This document shows positions 1 to 9,435 of a DNA stretch of 64,000 bases, piece after piece. The stretch is from positions 14,371,932 to 14,435,931 of the forward strand of contig CM039467.1 of the NCBI GenBank assembly GCA_022414725.1, written 5' to 3'. A program made the translations under genes and the position numbers. The notes under the pieces were generated by a model, which saw only the letters and a list, made by a program, of their open reading frames with translations, was not told the DNA's origin and ran no database searches. How positions within the stretch are numbered: position 1 is the stretch's first letter; every line of letters starts with the position of its first letter. The stretch is from Microglena sp. YARC (taxonomy: Eukaryota; Chlorophyta; Chlorophyceae; Chlamydomonadales; Chlamydomonadaceae).

Positions 1-54
1 CCCCCACTGTTGTGGCTTCTGGCAAGGGCTTTTCTTGCTTGGGTTTTCATTGGA

Positions 55-428
55 TTTTTTGGCGGAGGCCCCTCTTCAAGAGGGCGGGAGCCCCCAGGGT
101 TACCCGGAGGGGGGAAGCTAGTCCGGGGGTAGCCAGTCCGGGGGTGAATACTGGGCAAATCGGATCTCCTGTTTGGACACTCGTCGCTCACCGTTTGAAT
201 TCAAGCCCACAGTTCAAGTTCAAACGGAGGGAAGCTGCTTACCTCGGACTTCGCAGATCAGCGATAATTTTGCCCGTCCGACCGACCATCTGACCGAGAC
301 GAAGCCTGACATGTGAGCCAACGGTCTTGTAACTAACTCGCTTCCGTTGCCACCTGTCGCCTGTCGCTCCGTCGCGATCACTCTCCGCCAATTTTTAGCG
401 CCGCATGCGACGCTGCATAGAACTTGTT
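55..428 (+). mobile_element. MITE family 1, copy 1 (with internal insertion)
   Basis: The left end reads TTTTTTGGCGGAGG and the right inverted end reads CTCCGCCAATTTTT (383-396). A conserved tail with a small GCG/CGC hairpin follows, ending near CTTGTTC. Just inside the left end is a short hairpin with GGGCGGGAGCCCC. The same arrangement occurs at 10225, 28851, 38108 and 49491. This copy is longer than the others because about 150 bases are inserted in its middle. It has no coding capacity. Confidence 0.7.
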
Positions 429-668
429 CCTCCATTCTTTCTGAATCCTTCGGGGGAGCTGGTTTGTGTACGGTGTCCCACTTCCTGTGGTGAAAGTCTT
501 TTCAATACAAAACTTGGAGTCCTCTCCTTGTCTGCTCCTGCTCTGCTTAGAGCTTCGTTTGTTTCATCGTGCTGAGGCCCATAAAAGCATTCAAGGGTGC
601 TTAGAAGACCCCCTCTCTTGTTGTGGGTACTGGCAAGGGTTTATATTGGACTTCATTGGTTTCCTCTC
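429..668. repeat. Duplicated 3' flank of the TIR-like/TPR gene
   Basis: Two related stretches of about 70 bases (518-588 and 656-730) share a core around TTTGCTCCTGCTCTGGATAG and GTTTCATCGTGCTCAGGCCC. The stretch at 617-660 resembles bases 8-54. The end of the gene and its flank therefore seem to have been duplicated, and MITE copy 1 lies inside the outer copy. A fragment of the GGTGTCCCAC/GGTGAAAG family is at 470-500. No gene is seen here. Confidence 0.5.
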
Positions 669-2285
669 CTAGTTTGCTCCTGCTCTGGATAGGGCATCAG
701 TTGTTTCATCGTGCTCAGGCCCGTAAACACACAAATATATCTCTGCTGCTGACATAAACAAAACCTGGGCCTCTTTGGAGCGATCGCCCTGTATTTCAAT
801 GCAGCCAGCTAGGTTGTACATGGCATTCCCGGTATCCGGGTGGTCAGCACCCAACACACGCTTCCTTCCCTCCAGAGCCTGTTGGTACAGATCCTCCGCC
901 TCCTCATAACGCTCCTGCTCACTGATGCTACTAGCCAGAATGTCCAGAGAGCTGATGGTGTCTGGGTGGTCAGCACCCAGCACCCGCTTATATCCCTCCA
1001 GAGCCTGTTGGTACATAGCCTCTGCCTCCTGGTTGCGCCCCTGATCGTTGATGCAAATAGCCAGGTTGTTGACAGAGCTGATGGTGTCTGAGTGGTCAGC
1101 ACCCAACACGCGCATCCTATCCTCCAGAGCCTGTTGGTACATAGCCTCTGCCTCCTCGTAGCGCCCCTGATCATTGATGCAACTAGCCAGGTTGTCCAGA
1201 GAGCTGATGGTGTCTGGGTGGTCAGCACCCAACACACGCTTCCTTCCCTCCAGAGCCTGTTGGTACATAGCCTCTGCCTCCTCGTAGCGCCCCTGAACTT
1301 TGATGCAATTAGCCAGGTTGTTTACAGATCTGATGGTGTCTGGGTGGTCAGCACCCAGCACGCTCTTTCTTCCCTCCAGAGCCTGTTGGTACAGAGCCTC
1401 TGCCTCCAGGTAACGCCCCTGACCTTTGATGCAAATAGCCAGGTTGTTCACAGAGGTGAGGGTGTCTGGGTGGTCAGCACCCAACACACGCTTCCTTCCC
1501 TCTAGAGCCTGTTGGTACAGAGCTTCTGCCTTCTGGAAGCGCCCCTGATCACTGATGCAATTAGCCAGGTTGTTAACAGAGCTGATGGTGTCTGGGTGGT
1601 CGGCACCCAACACACGCCTATTTCCCTCCAGAGCCTGCTGGTACAGAGGCTCTGCCTCTTGGTAGCGCCCCTGATCACTGATGCAGACAGCCAGATTATT
1701 GACAGATCGGATGGAGTCTGGGTGGTCAGCACCCAACACACGCATCCTTCCCTCTAGAGACTGTTGGTACATAGCCTCTGCCTCCTGGAACCGCCCCTGA
1801 CCTTTAATGCAAATAGCCAGGTTGTTGACAGAAGTGAGGGTGTCTGGGTGATCGGCACCCAACACACCCATCCTTCCCTCCAGAGCCTTTTGATACATAG
1901 CCTCGGCCTCTTGGTTGCGCCCCTGATCACTAATGCAAATGGCCAGGTTGGCCGCAGAGCTGATGGTGTCTGGGTGGTCAGCACCCAACACTTGCTTCCT
2001 TCCCTCGAGAGCCAGTTGAAACAGAGCCTCTGCCTCCTGGTAGCGCCCCTGATCATTGATGCAAAGAGCCAGGTTGTTGACAGAGGTGATGGTGTCTGGG
2101 TGGTCAGCACCCAACACATGCTTCCTTCCCTCAAGAGCCTGTTGGTACATAGGCTCTGCCTCTGTGTACTGACCCATGGCCTTGCAAAGCCCTCCTCCCT
2201 TGTCCAAGATTACCGATAGCTCCGCTCCTGTCTTGTTTGTGTGCTTAGCCTCATACTTAGCGCTGCTGACAAGGGCAGCTTTGAG
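669..2285 (-). CDS. Gene A exon 4: TPR array and C-terminus
   Basis: The exon follows an acceptor CTGCAG at 2288-2286 and reads LKAALVSSAKYEAKH into a run of about 12 TPR units of 42 residues. The unit consensus is near QALEGRKRVLGADHPDT with NNLAxCIxxQGRYQEAEAMYQ. It stops at TAG 671-669 after LSRAGAN. The 42-residue period of the kinesin-light-chain/NPHP3 type is strict, and the DNA repeat (126 bases) is also well conserved, so recent unit duplication is likely. The frame stays open to 2345, but the acceptor and the fit to exon 3 decide the boundary. The first in-frame ATG is at 2177, inside the repeat region, so a separate gene starting there is less likely. Confidence 0.85.
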   Translation of the reverse strand, partial: LKAALVSSAKYEAKHTNKTGAELSVILDKGGGLCKAMGQYTEAEPMYQQALEGRKHVLGADHPDTITSVNNLALCINDQGRYQEAEALFQLALEGRKQVLGADHPDTISSAANLAICISDQGRNQEAEAMYQKALEGRMGVLGADHPDTLTSVNNLAICIKGQGRFQEAEAMYQQSLEGRMRVLGADHPDSIRSVNNLAVCISDQGRYQEAEPLYQQALEGNRRVLGADHPDTISSVNNLANCISDQGRFQKAEALYQQALEGRKRVLGADHPDTLTSVNNLAICIKGQGRYLEAEALYQQALEGRKSVLGADHPDTIRSVNNLANCIKVQGRYEEAEAMYQQALEGRKRVLGADHPDTISSLDNLASCINDQGRYEEAEAMYQQALEDRMRVLGADHSDTISSVNNLAICINDQGRNQEAEAMYQQALEGYKRVLGADHPDTISSLDILASSISEQERYEEAEDLYQQALEGRKRVLGADHPDTGNAMYNLAGCIEIQGDRSKEAQVLFMSAAEIYLCVYGPEHDETTDALSRAGAN

Positions 2286-2345
2286 CTGCAGGTATGCATG
2301 GCCGGTTTGGGGGTTAGGAGCACAGCGAGGATGAGTGCAGAAGTA

Positions 2346-2640
2346 TCACAAGTAGTAGATGCAGAATATCTGGGATACTTAGTTGTGTTCAAGAGGTTCA
2401 AGGAAGCTCCCTACAGTGGTAGCAGCACTACTTAGCTTATCCCTTCTTTGTCCTCTACTCCTCATCTCGCCTAGAATATCTATCTGGGATACTTGGACGT
2501 GAAAAAGGAGGAAAGCCATCCTTCTCACTCAGGGAAATGATGCGATTTGACAGCGCAACATTGTGCAGTTTCTACGATGGGCCCTGTGATAGACCCTGAT
2601 AGGCCCTGGACAATACTGGGACCTAGAATGCACTAGAATG
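2346..2640. other. Gene A intron 3, unique part
   Basis: No coding signal is seen. The short stretch around ATCTGGGATACTT occurs twice (2367 and 2482), so a small duplication is present. The minus strand has stops in all frames. Confidence 0.4.
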
Positions 2641-3300
2641 CACACTGGGCAATACAATGCAATCCTGGGCAATACAATGCAATACTGGACAATACAATGC
2701 AATACTGGGCAATACAATGCAATACTGGGCAATACAATGCAATACTGGGCAATACAATGCAATACTGGACAATACAATGCAATACTGGGCAATACAATGC
2801 AATACTGGGCAATACAATGCAATACTGGGCAATACAATGCAATACTGGACAATACAATGCAATACTGGGCAATACAATGCCATACTGGACAATACAATGC
2901 AATACTGGACAATACAATGCAATACTGGGCAATACAATGCAATACTGGACAATACAATGCAATACTGGGCAATACAATGCAATACTGGGCAATACAATGC
3001 AATACTGGACAATACAATGCAATACTGGACAATACAATGCAATACTGGACAATACAATGCAATACTGGACAATACAATGCAATACTGGACAATACAATGC
3101 AATACTGGACAATACAATGCAATACTGGGCAATACAACGCAATACTGGGCAATACAAGGCAATACTGGACAATACAATGCAATACTGGACAATACAATGC
3201 AATACTGGGCAATACAATGCAATACTGGACAATACAATGCAATACTGGACAATACAATGCAATACTGGGCAATACAATGCAATACTGGACAATACAATGC
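2641..3300. repeat. 20-base minisatellite, exactly 33 units
   Basis: The unit is AATACTGGRCAATACAATGC, present 33 times with no length change over 660 bases. Only a few point differences occur, mostly GGGC versus GGAC. Because 20 is not a multiple of 3 and the unit lacks stops, several frames on both strands stay open and give spurious ILDNTMQYW or YCPVLHCIV proteins. It lies in intron 3 of gene A. Confidence 0.95.
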
Positions 3301-3399
3301 ACATGTATACCTGCCTTCTGCTAGGGGGGCCCTCCAACGTTTCTGACATTCCCATGTGGCATAAATGTTGGTACCCAAACATGATGTTATGAGTACTTC

Positions 3400-3800
3400 T
3401 GTTACTTTTGATCACCCCTACCATGCTGGGCCCTAGGATAGACCATTCAGACCTGGACGCTCCAACCCTGGGGTCTAAGTGACTAGGACATGGGAGCATT
3501 CTAAGCCCATCAAATAGAGGTTTAGTTATGATCGCGTGGCTGGTTACTTTTGAGCACCCCTACCTTTGAGCACCCCTACCTTTGAGCACCCCTACCTTTG
3601 AGCACCCCTACCATGCTTGGACCATGGATAGACCATCCGGACCTGGACGCTCTAACCCTAGGGTCTAAGTGACTAGAACATGGGGGCTTTCCAAGGCCAT
3701 AAAATAGTGCTTCAGTTACTTTTGATCGTGTGGCTGATTACTTTTGGGCACCCCTACCATGCTAGGCCCTAGGATAGACCCTGCTGGGCCCTGACAATAC
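3400..3800. repeat. Tandem duplication of about 190 bases plus 16-base repeats
   Basis: Bases 3407-3545 and 3601-3740 are similar (GATAGACCATCCGGACCTGGACGC type core and a shared TCTAAGTGACTAG). Between them are short repeats of CTTTGAGCACCCCTAC (3547-3610). The end at 3772-3808 resembles the sequence before the 20-base array (2590-2625). No gene is seen. Confidence 0.7.
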
Positions 3801-3846
3801 TGGGCCGTAAACTTGTCGAATCGCTCCATTCGCTATTGAATCACAT

Positions 3847-3848
<2 letters not shown>

Positions 3849-3877
<29 letters not shown>
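3849..3877 (+). repeat. Poly-G tract, 29 bases
   Basis: An uninterrupted run of G lies in intron 3 of gene A; on the transcript strand it is poly-C. The rest of 3800-4385 is AT-rich intron with a GC-rich island at 4230-4385 and no recognisable coding signal. Confidence 0.9.
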
Positions 3878-3879
<2 letters not shown>

Positions 3880-4385
3880 AGTGGCTGTTAGCGTGGTATA
3901 CAAAATATCAAACATGGAATTGTTTTATGTATGCATGCATGAAAGGTAGCCCACAAGCAAAAGCACTACTAAATGCGTGCATGAAAAAAAGTCTTCTGTT
4001 CGTGTGGCATTAAAAAGCCTTATGTTTGTGTGGTATGAAAACATATTGGAGGCCAGGCCTCCAGGACATTCGTATTCATTACACATGATATATCTCCGGC
4101 CTCCAAGACATTAATTATTATTATCTTATTATTATTCATTTATGTATTCACTACAGACTATTACCAAGACATCAGTGTTTGTATTTCAGTTTTTCTGTAG
4201 TCCAGGTTGAGTAGCTACTTGGGCTACTCAACCCTGATTTCAGGATAGTTGCGTAGCCATCGCATGGCGGAGCGCGTAGCGCGGAGCCTGGTGGGGTCGG
4301 GGGGCAGCGCGTCCTGATATTGGGGGGTCCGGGGGGTGTAGCATTCTACGGAATGGCTACGGAATGGCGACCCGTGCGTCGTCGA

Positions 4386-4640
4386 AAAATGAAACCCTGC
4401 AGGACATAAGTATTCACAACACATGAAACCCTGCAGGACATAAGTATTCATAACACATGATACCACTAGGACATAAGTATTCACAACACATGATACCACT
4501 AGGACATAAGTATTCACAACACATGATACCACTAGGACATAAGTATTCACAACACATGATACCACTAGGACATAAGTATTCACAACACATGATACCACTA
4601 GGACATAAGTATTCACAACACATGATACCACTAGGACATA
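4386..4640. repeat. 33-base minisatellite, about 8 units
   Basis: The units contain CACATGATACCACTAGGACA and ACATAAGTATTCACAA. The 33-base period keeps frames open, which explains the false VVSCVVNTYVL repeat protein on the minus strand. The first two units differ (AAACCCTGCAGG) and the rest are nearly identical. Intronic. Confidence 0.9.
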
Positions 4641-4651
4641 AGACCGGGCTT

Positions 4652-5326
4652 AAGACATTACCTGCAAATTAACCTCGGTGCTGCCCATGTGGCCTGGCTT
4701 AAGACATTACCTGCAAATTAACCTCGGTGCTGCCCATGTGGCCTGGCTTAAGACATTACCTGCAAATTAACCTCGGTGCTGCCCATGTGGCCTGGGTTAA
4801 GACATTACCTGCAAATTAACCTCGGTGCTGCCCATGTGGCCTGGCTTAAGATATTACCTGCAAATTAACCTCGGTGCTGCCCATGTGGCCTGGGTTAAGA
4901 CATTACCTGCAAATTAACCTCGGTGCTGCCCATGTGGCCTGGGTTAAGACATTACCTGCAAATTAACTTCGGTGCTGCCCATGTGGCCTGGGTTAAGACA
5001 TTACCTGCAAATTAACCTCGGTGCTGCCCATGTGGCCTGGGTTAAGACATTACCTGCAAATTAACCTCGGTGCTGCCCATGTGGCCTGGGTTAAGACATT
5101 ACCTGCAAATTAACCTCGGTGCTGCCCATGTGGCCTGGGTTAAGTCATTACCTGCAAATTAACCTCGGTGCTGCCCATGTGGCCTGGGTTAAGACATTAC
5201 CTGCAAATTAACCTCGATGCTGCCCATGTGGCCTGGGTTAAGACATTACCTGCAAATTAACCTCGGTGCTGCCCATGTGGCCTGGGTTAAGTCATTACCT
5301 GCAAATTAACCTCGGTGCTGCCCATG
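4652..5326. repeat. 49-base minisatellite, 14 units, carrying the exon 3 splice donor
   Basis: The units start at 4652, 4701, 4750 and so on to 5289, always 49 bases apart. On the minus strand each unit holds the last bases of gene A exon 3 (GGCAGCACCGAGGTTAATTT then GCAG) followed by the donor GTAATGTC. The unit at the right end (5289-5326) is the real exon end. The other 13 are intronic copies of a working-looking donor. Confidence 0.9.
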
Positions 5327-5382
5327 CCATCCGTGATCTGCTGCAAGATGCGTTCCTTGTCTTCAGCTTGTGTGGCTTGTGC
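5299..5382 (-). CDS. Gene A exon 3 (28 residues)
   Basis: An acceptor at GATGCAACAG (preceded by a pyrimidine-rich stretch) opens AQATQAEDKERILQQITDGM and the exon closes at VNLQ before donor GTAATG. Both ends are phase 0. In the algal TIR-like/TPR family a segment of this type (A-x-A-x-x-x-D-x-x-R-I-L) links the N-terminal domain to the TPRs, and that fit is the main support. Its donor side is amplified in the 49-base array. Confidence 0.75.
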
Positions 5383-5429
5383 CTGTTGCATCAAAGCAAT
5401 GGCAGCAGGGCATGCGGTGTATGGTAGGG

Positions 5430-6003
5430 TTAGTTTACATGTGATCAGGGTTACTTAACATGTGATCATGGTTAGTTAACATGTGATCAGGTTTAGTTAA
5501 CATATGACCAGGGTTAGTTAACATGTGATCAGGGTTAGTTAACATGTGATCAGCGATGGATAACCAAATAATCATATGTATCCCCCATAAAAGGAAACTT
5601 CCCATAAAAGACTTCCCTTACACCCCCCCCAGCCACACCCCACCACACACGCCCAATATCGTATTGCCACTCCCACCCCACCCCACACAATATCATACAG
5701 ACACCCCACCACACACGCCCAATATCATATAGCCACCCCACCCACACAATATCATGTAGCCACCCCACCACACGCCCAATATCATATTGCCTTCTGCACC
5801 CACTTCGTCACTCATTCTGAGTTAGCAGTCATGGTTAGGGAAAGGCTAAGTTAGTTAATATAAGTGAATGAATAATATCAGTGAATATCAGTTAATATTA
5901 GTGAATGAATAATACTAGGGAATATCAGTTAATATTAGTGAATGAATAATACTAGTGAATATGAGTTAATATTAGTGAATGAATAATATTAGTGAATGTT
6001 AGT
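5430..6003. repeat. Intron 2 short tandem repeats
   Basis: Three neighbouring sets are present. A 21-base unit AACATGTGATCAGGGTTAGT runs at 5433-5556 (about 6 copies). A CACCCCACCACACACGCCCA / ATATCAT set runs at 5620-5790. An AT-rich unit of about 37 bases (GTGAATGAATAATA, AGTTAATATTA) runs at 5850-6005. No coding signal is seen. Confidence 0.75.
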
Positions 6004-6558
6004 TAATATTAGACAGACGAGCCATCTCACCAGAATTTTGAATTTATTTGAAAACATAATATTATTGTAACACTAGAATAATATTAGTTACTTTTACTTT
6101 TCAAACACTTATATTAGTTGCCGTTCCCTAGTCATGGTACATTGCTTGGCGTTGTAAGCTGCGTGGCAAACCATGGATGTGTCAAAAATACAGTCATGCA
6201 AGTAGTTAAGAGGGCAGCTACTGATTTCTGTATTGCCCTTTGGCCTGGGCCTATCTATCACCACCAGTTGTTTTATGGTGCTGCTTATAGCACTGGTGCT
6301 ACATAAGGGAATTTGGTGTTTTGGAGGTACTACACAAGAGCCCATAAAGCAACATGGTGCTACGTAGCTGACCAGCCTTACTTCCACCCCCTAGTAGCAC
6401 CACGGTGCTACGTAACTATCAATGATAGGGAACGGCAACTAATATGAGAGTTTGAAAACTAATATTCACTAATATTTTTGAAGTGTCACAATAATATTAG
6501 TTTTTCAAATAAATTCGAGCTTCTGGTGAAACGGCTCGTCCGACTAATATTATTGTAT
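6003..6558. mobile_element. Foldback element with ~135-base terminal inverted repeats
   Basis: The left arm (about 6003-6134) runs from AATATTAGACAGACGAGCC to GTTGCCGTTCCCTA. The right arm (about 6423-6558) is its imperfect inverse, from TAGGGAACGGCAAC to GGCTCGTCCGACTAATATT. The middle of about 290 bases has no transposase. It is a non-autonomous MITE or foldback element in an AT-rich target. It lies in intron 2 of gene A. Confidence 0.8.
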
Positions 6559-6654
6559 AATATTATTTATTCACTAATATTATATAACATAGCCGACCCC
6601 TAGCTATCATCAATGTACAGCCTTCTTGCTGTACATGGAGGAGAAATCCCCGTT

Positions 6655-6848
6655 CAACAAATGGCTCAATGGCAGAGCTCCTTGAACAATGTAGGTGCCG
6701 GGTTCGAACCCCCATGGGTGCGCTTAAGTGTTCGTGGCCGCTGTCAACCGCCATGGTAGCTTTGTCCAGGTCAAGTAGCAGCTCGTTCCTTACCGCCGAA
6801 AGACGGGGCTCCCTTAATACCACGCCCCACCAGGCGTTATCATTACAG
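6655..6848 (+). mobile_element. tRNA-derived SINE, copy 1
   Basis: An A box TGGCTCAATGG (6662-6672) and a B box GGTTCGAACC (6701-6710) have tRNA-like spacing. A shared body follows (CGCCATGGTAGC, GTCCAGGTCAAGTAGCAGC) and the end is CCACGCCCCACCAGGCGTTA. Two further copies lie nearby in the opposite direction, so it is a SINE rather than a tRNA gene. Confidence 0.8.
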
Positions 6849-7006
6849 CCTTCTTATTATCCATGGAGAAGAAGGCACCCATGACATGAAGAAACACACA
6901 GCACTGGTCGCAGTTGCTGCAGCAAATTTGGCCAAGCTAGGGCAGGTGACAAAAGGTACTCGACACAATTCACATGTACAAGTACACATTCACCACAACC
7001 TCCTAC

Positions 7007-7114
7007 CTGCATAACATCAAATGTCTTAAACACTTTGGTCAGCTCGGTTACATTGACGTTAGGCATCAGGACCATCAGCCCGCTCACCCCCTTTACCAGG
7101 AATGTCTGCCACAC
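7007..7114 (-). CDS. Gene A exon 2 (36 residues)
   Basis: The acceptor CCTTTCAG (7117-7115) is followed by VWQTFLVKGVSG, LMVLMPNVNVTELTKVF and KTFDVMQ before the donor GTAGGA. It is phase 0 at both ends. Joined after exon 1 it gives LTRIWCLYE-VWQTF, the expected continuation of the TIR-like domain, and joined to exon 3 it gives FDVMQ-AQATQ. Inverted SINE copies flank the exon on both sides. Confidence 0.8.
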
Positions 7115-7156
7115 CTGAAAGGAAGCAGCACATGGCCCAAGGTTTTATTTACTTAT

Positions 7157-7347
7157 GATAACGCCTGGTGGGGCGTGGAATTAAGGGAGCCCTGTCTTAC
7201 AGCGGTAGATAACTAGCTGCTACTTTACCTGGACAGTGCTACCATGGCGGTTGACAGGGACCGCAAACACTATGGCGCACCCGCAGGGATTCGATCCCCG
7301 CACCTTCTGCCTGATTTCAACGAACTCAACCATTGAGCCAATCGTCA
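7157..7347 (-). mobile_element. tRNA-derived SINE, copy 2 (inverted)
   Basis: This is the reverse complement of copy 1. The B box complement is at 7287-7298 (GGATTCGATCCC, near-palindromic) and the A box complement CCATTGAGCCA is at 7330-7340. The end GATAACGCCTGGTGGGGCGTGG is at 7157. Confidence 0.8.
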
Positions 7348-7379
7348 AAACATGAGGCAAGGTGTTATTGAGTAATATG

Positions 7380-7670
7380 CTGCTTCATTGTTGCTGGACA
7401 GGTGGATTGTTCGCTTGCCTGCTTGGTTGGTTGACTGACTGACTGACTGACGGATTGATTGAGTTATTGATTCATTGGTTGACTGATTGATTGTTTTTGT
7501 ATTTTAGGTTGCTTGCCTGCTTGCTTGCTCGGGGGCAGTAGGACAGGGCAAGGTTGGGCCCACCAACTTAGAACCATGGCTATTAAATACAAGCAAAACA
7601 CCCATAGCTATGAAATGCATGCAAAAACCCTCATCTATGAACATACAAGCATGTTCACACATGCTAAAAA
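7380..7670. other. Intron 1, TGAC/TTGC-rich low complexity
   Basis: Short runs of GACT and TTGCTTGCC are seen with no coding signal. Confidence 0.4.
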
Positions 7671-7672
7671 AG

Positions 7673-7866
7673 TGATGATAACGCCTGGTAAGGCGTGGTA
7701 TTAAGGGAGCCCCGTCTTAAGGTGATAGAGAAAGAGCTGCTGCTTCACCTGGACAAAGATACCATGGCGCTTGACAGCGACCGCGAACACTAAAGCACAA
7801 CCGTAAGGATTTGAACAGCGCACCTTCATCATTTCAACGAGCTCTACCATTGAGCCATTCGTCGAA
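7673..7866 (-). mobile_element. tRNA-derived SINE, copy 3 (degenerate B box)
   Basis: The end GATAACGCCTGGTAAGGCGT and body match copies 1 and 2. The A box complement CCATTGAGCCA is intact at 7847-7857. The B box region (AAGGATTTGAACAGC, 7805-7819) has lost its symmetry, so the promoter is probably dead. Confidence 0.75.
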
Positions 7867-8130
7867 CACACAGCTATACAAATAAACTATGTACACAAAC
7901 ACAGACACGCCAAAGCAAAACACCCACATCTATGAACAAACAAGCATGACCACACACAGCTGTACAAATTAACTATGCACACACAGGCACTGTACACACA
8001 CACGCCCTCAGTTAGTAACACCCACGTCTAAGAACAACCAAGAATGACCACACATAGCTATACAAATTAATTATGCACAAACAGACACTGTACATGCTCA
8101 CACAGACACACCCTCAGTCAGTAACACCCA
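7867..8130. repeat. Degenerate CA-rich tandem repeat
   Basis: Three loose copies are seen of a unit of about 100 bases with CACAGCTATACAAAT and GCACACACAGGCACTGTACA. Part of gene A intron 1, no coding signal. Confidence 0.55.
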
Positions 8131-9435
8131 CCTCATAGGGGCACCAGATCATCTAGGCAGAACGACGTTTGCTAGTCAGTAACACCCACTCATGCATCCA
8201 CCCACCTCATAGAGGCACCAGATGCGTGTGAGCACAACGCACTGCTCATCTAGGCAGAACGATGTTTGCTAGTCAGTAACACCCACTCATGCACCCACCC
8301 ACCTCATAGAGGCACCAGATGCGTGTGAGCACAACGCACTGCTCATCTAGGCAGAACGATGTTTGCTAGTCAGTAACACCCACTCATGCACCCACCCACC
8401 TCATAGAGGCACCAGATGCGTGTGAGCACAACGCACTGCTCATCTAGGCAGAACGATGTTTGCTAGTCAGTAACACCCACTCATGCACCCACCCACCTCA
8501 TAGAGCACCAGATGCGTGTGAGCACAACGCACTGCTCATCTAGGCAGAACGATGTTTGCTAGTCAGTAACACCCACTCATGCACCCACCCACCTCATAGA
8601 GGCACCAGATGCGTGTGAGCACAACGCACTGCTCATCTAGGCAGAACGATGTTTGCTAGTCAGTAACACCCACTCATGCACCCACCCACCTCATAGAGGC
8701 ACCAGATGCGTGTGAGCACAACGCACTGCTCATCTAGGCAGAACGATGTTTGCTAGTCAGTAACACCCACTCATGCACCCACCCACCTCATAGAGGCACC
8801 AGATGCGTGTGAGCACAACGCACTGCTCATCTAGGCAGAACGATGTTTGCTAGTCAGTAACACCCACTCATGCACCCACCCACCTCATAGAGGCACCAGA
8901 TGCGTGTGAGCACAACGCACTGCTCATCTAGGCAGAACGATGTTTGCTAGTCAGTAACACCCACTCATGCACCCACCCACCTCATAGAGGCACCAGATGC
9001 GTGTGAGCACAACGCACTGCTCATCTAGGCAGAACGATGTTTGCTAGTCAGTAACACCCACTCATGCACCCACCCACCTCATAGAGGCACCAGATGCGTG
9101 TGAGCACAACGCACTGCTCATCTAGGCAGAACGATGTTTGCTAGTCAGTAACACCCACTCATGCACCCACCCACCTCATAGAGGCACCAGATGCGTGTGA
9201 GCACAACGCACTGCTCATCTAGGCAGAACGATGTTTGCTAGTCAGTAACACCCACACATGCACCCACCCACCTCATAGAGACACCAGATGCGTGTGAGCA
9301 CAACGCACTGCTCCTCTAGGCAGAACGATGTTTGCTAGTCAGTAACACCCACTCGTGCACCCACCCACCTCATAGAGGCACCAGATGCGTGTGAGCACAA
9401 CGCACTGCTCATCTAGGCAGAACAATGTTTGCTCT
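8131..9435. repeat. 97-base minisatellite, ~13 units, carrying exon 1's WCLYE codons and splice donor
   Basis: Units are spaced 97 bases apart (for example GATGTTTGCT at 8261, 8358, 8455) with a single 1-base loss near 8507. On the minus strand each contains codons for LDEQCVVLTRIWCLYE, then GTGGGTGGGTGC (donor), then GTTACTGAC and TTCTGCCTAG, which look like a branch point and acceptor. The rightmost unit is the true exon end. The first unit (8131-8175) has an internal deletion. Confidence 0.95.

Noticed and set aside
2529..3499. Long open frames (YCPVLHCIV, QYNAILDNTM) on both strands
   Set aside because: They are translations of a 20-base repeat without stops in many frames.
4224..4631. 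VVSCVVNTYVL repeat protein
   Set aside because: The 33-base period keeps the frame open; no homology or start signal.
6655..6730. Functional tRNA gene
   Set aside because: A and B boxes are present, but no full cloverleaf is evident and the same sequence with a common non-tRNA body occurs three times: a SINE.
8131..9435. CRISPR-like array
   Set aside because: Units are contiguous 97-base repeats with no variable spacers, and the sequence is eukaryotic intron plus exon end. The same applies to the 49-, 34- and 33-base arrays.
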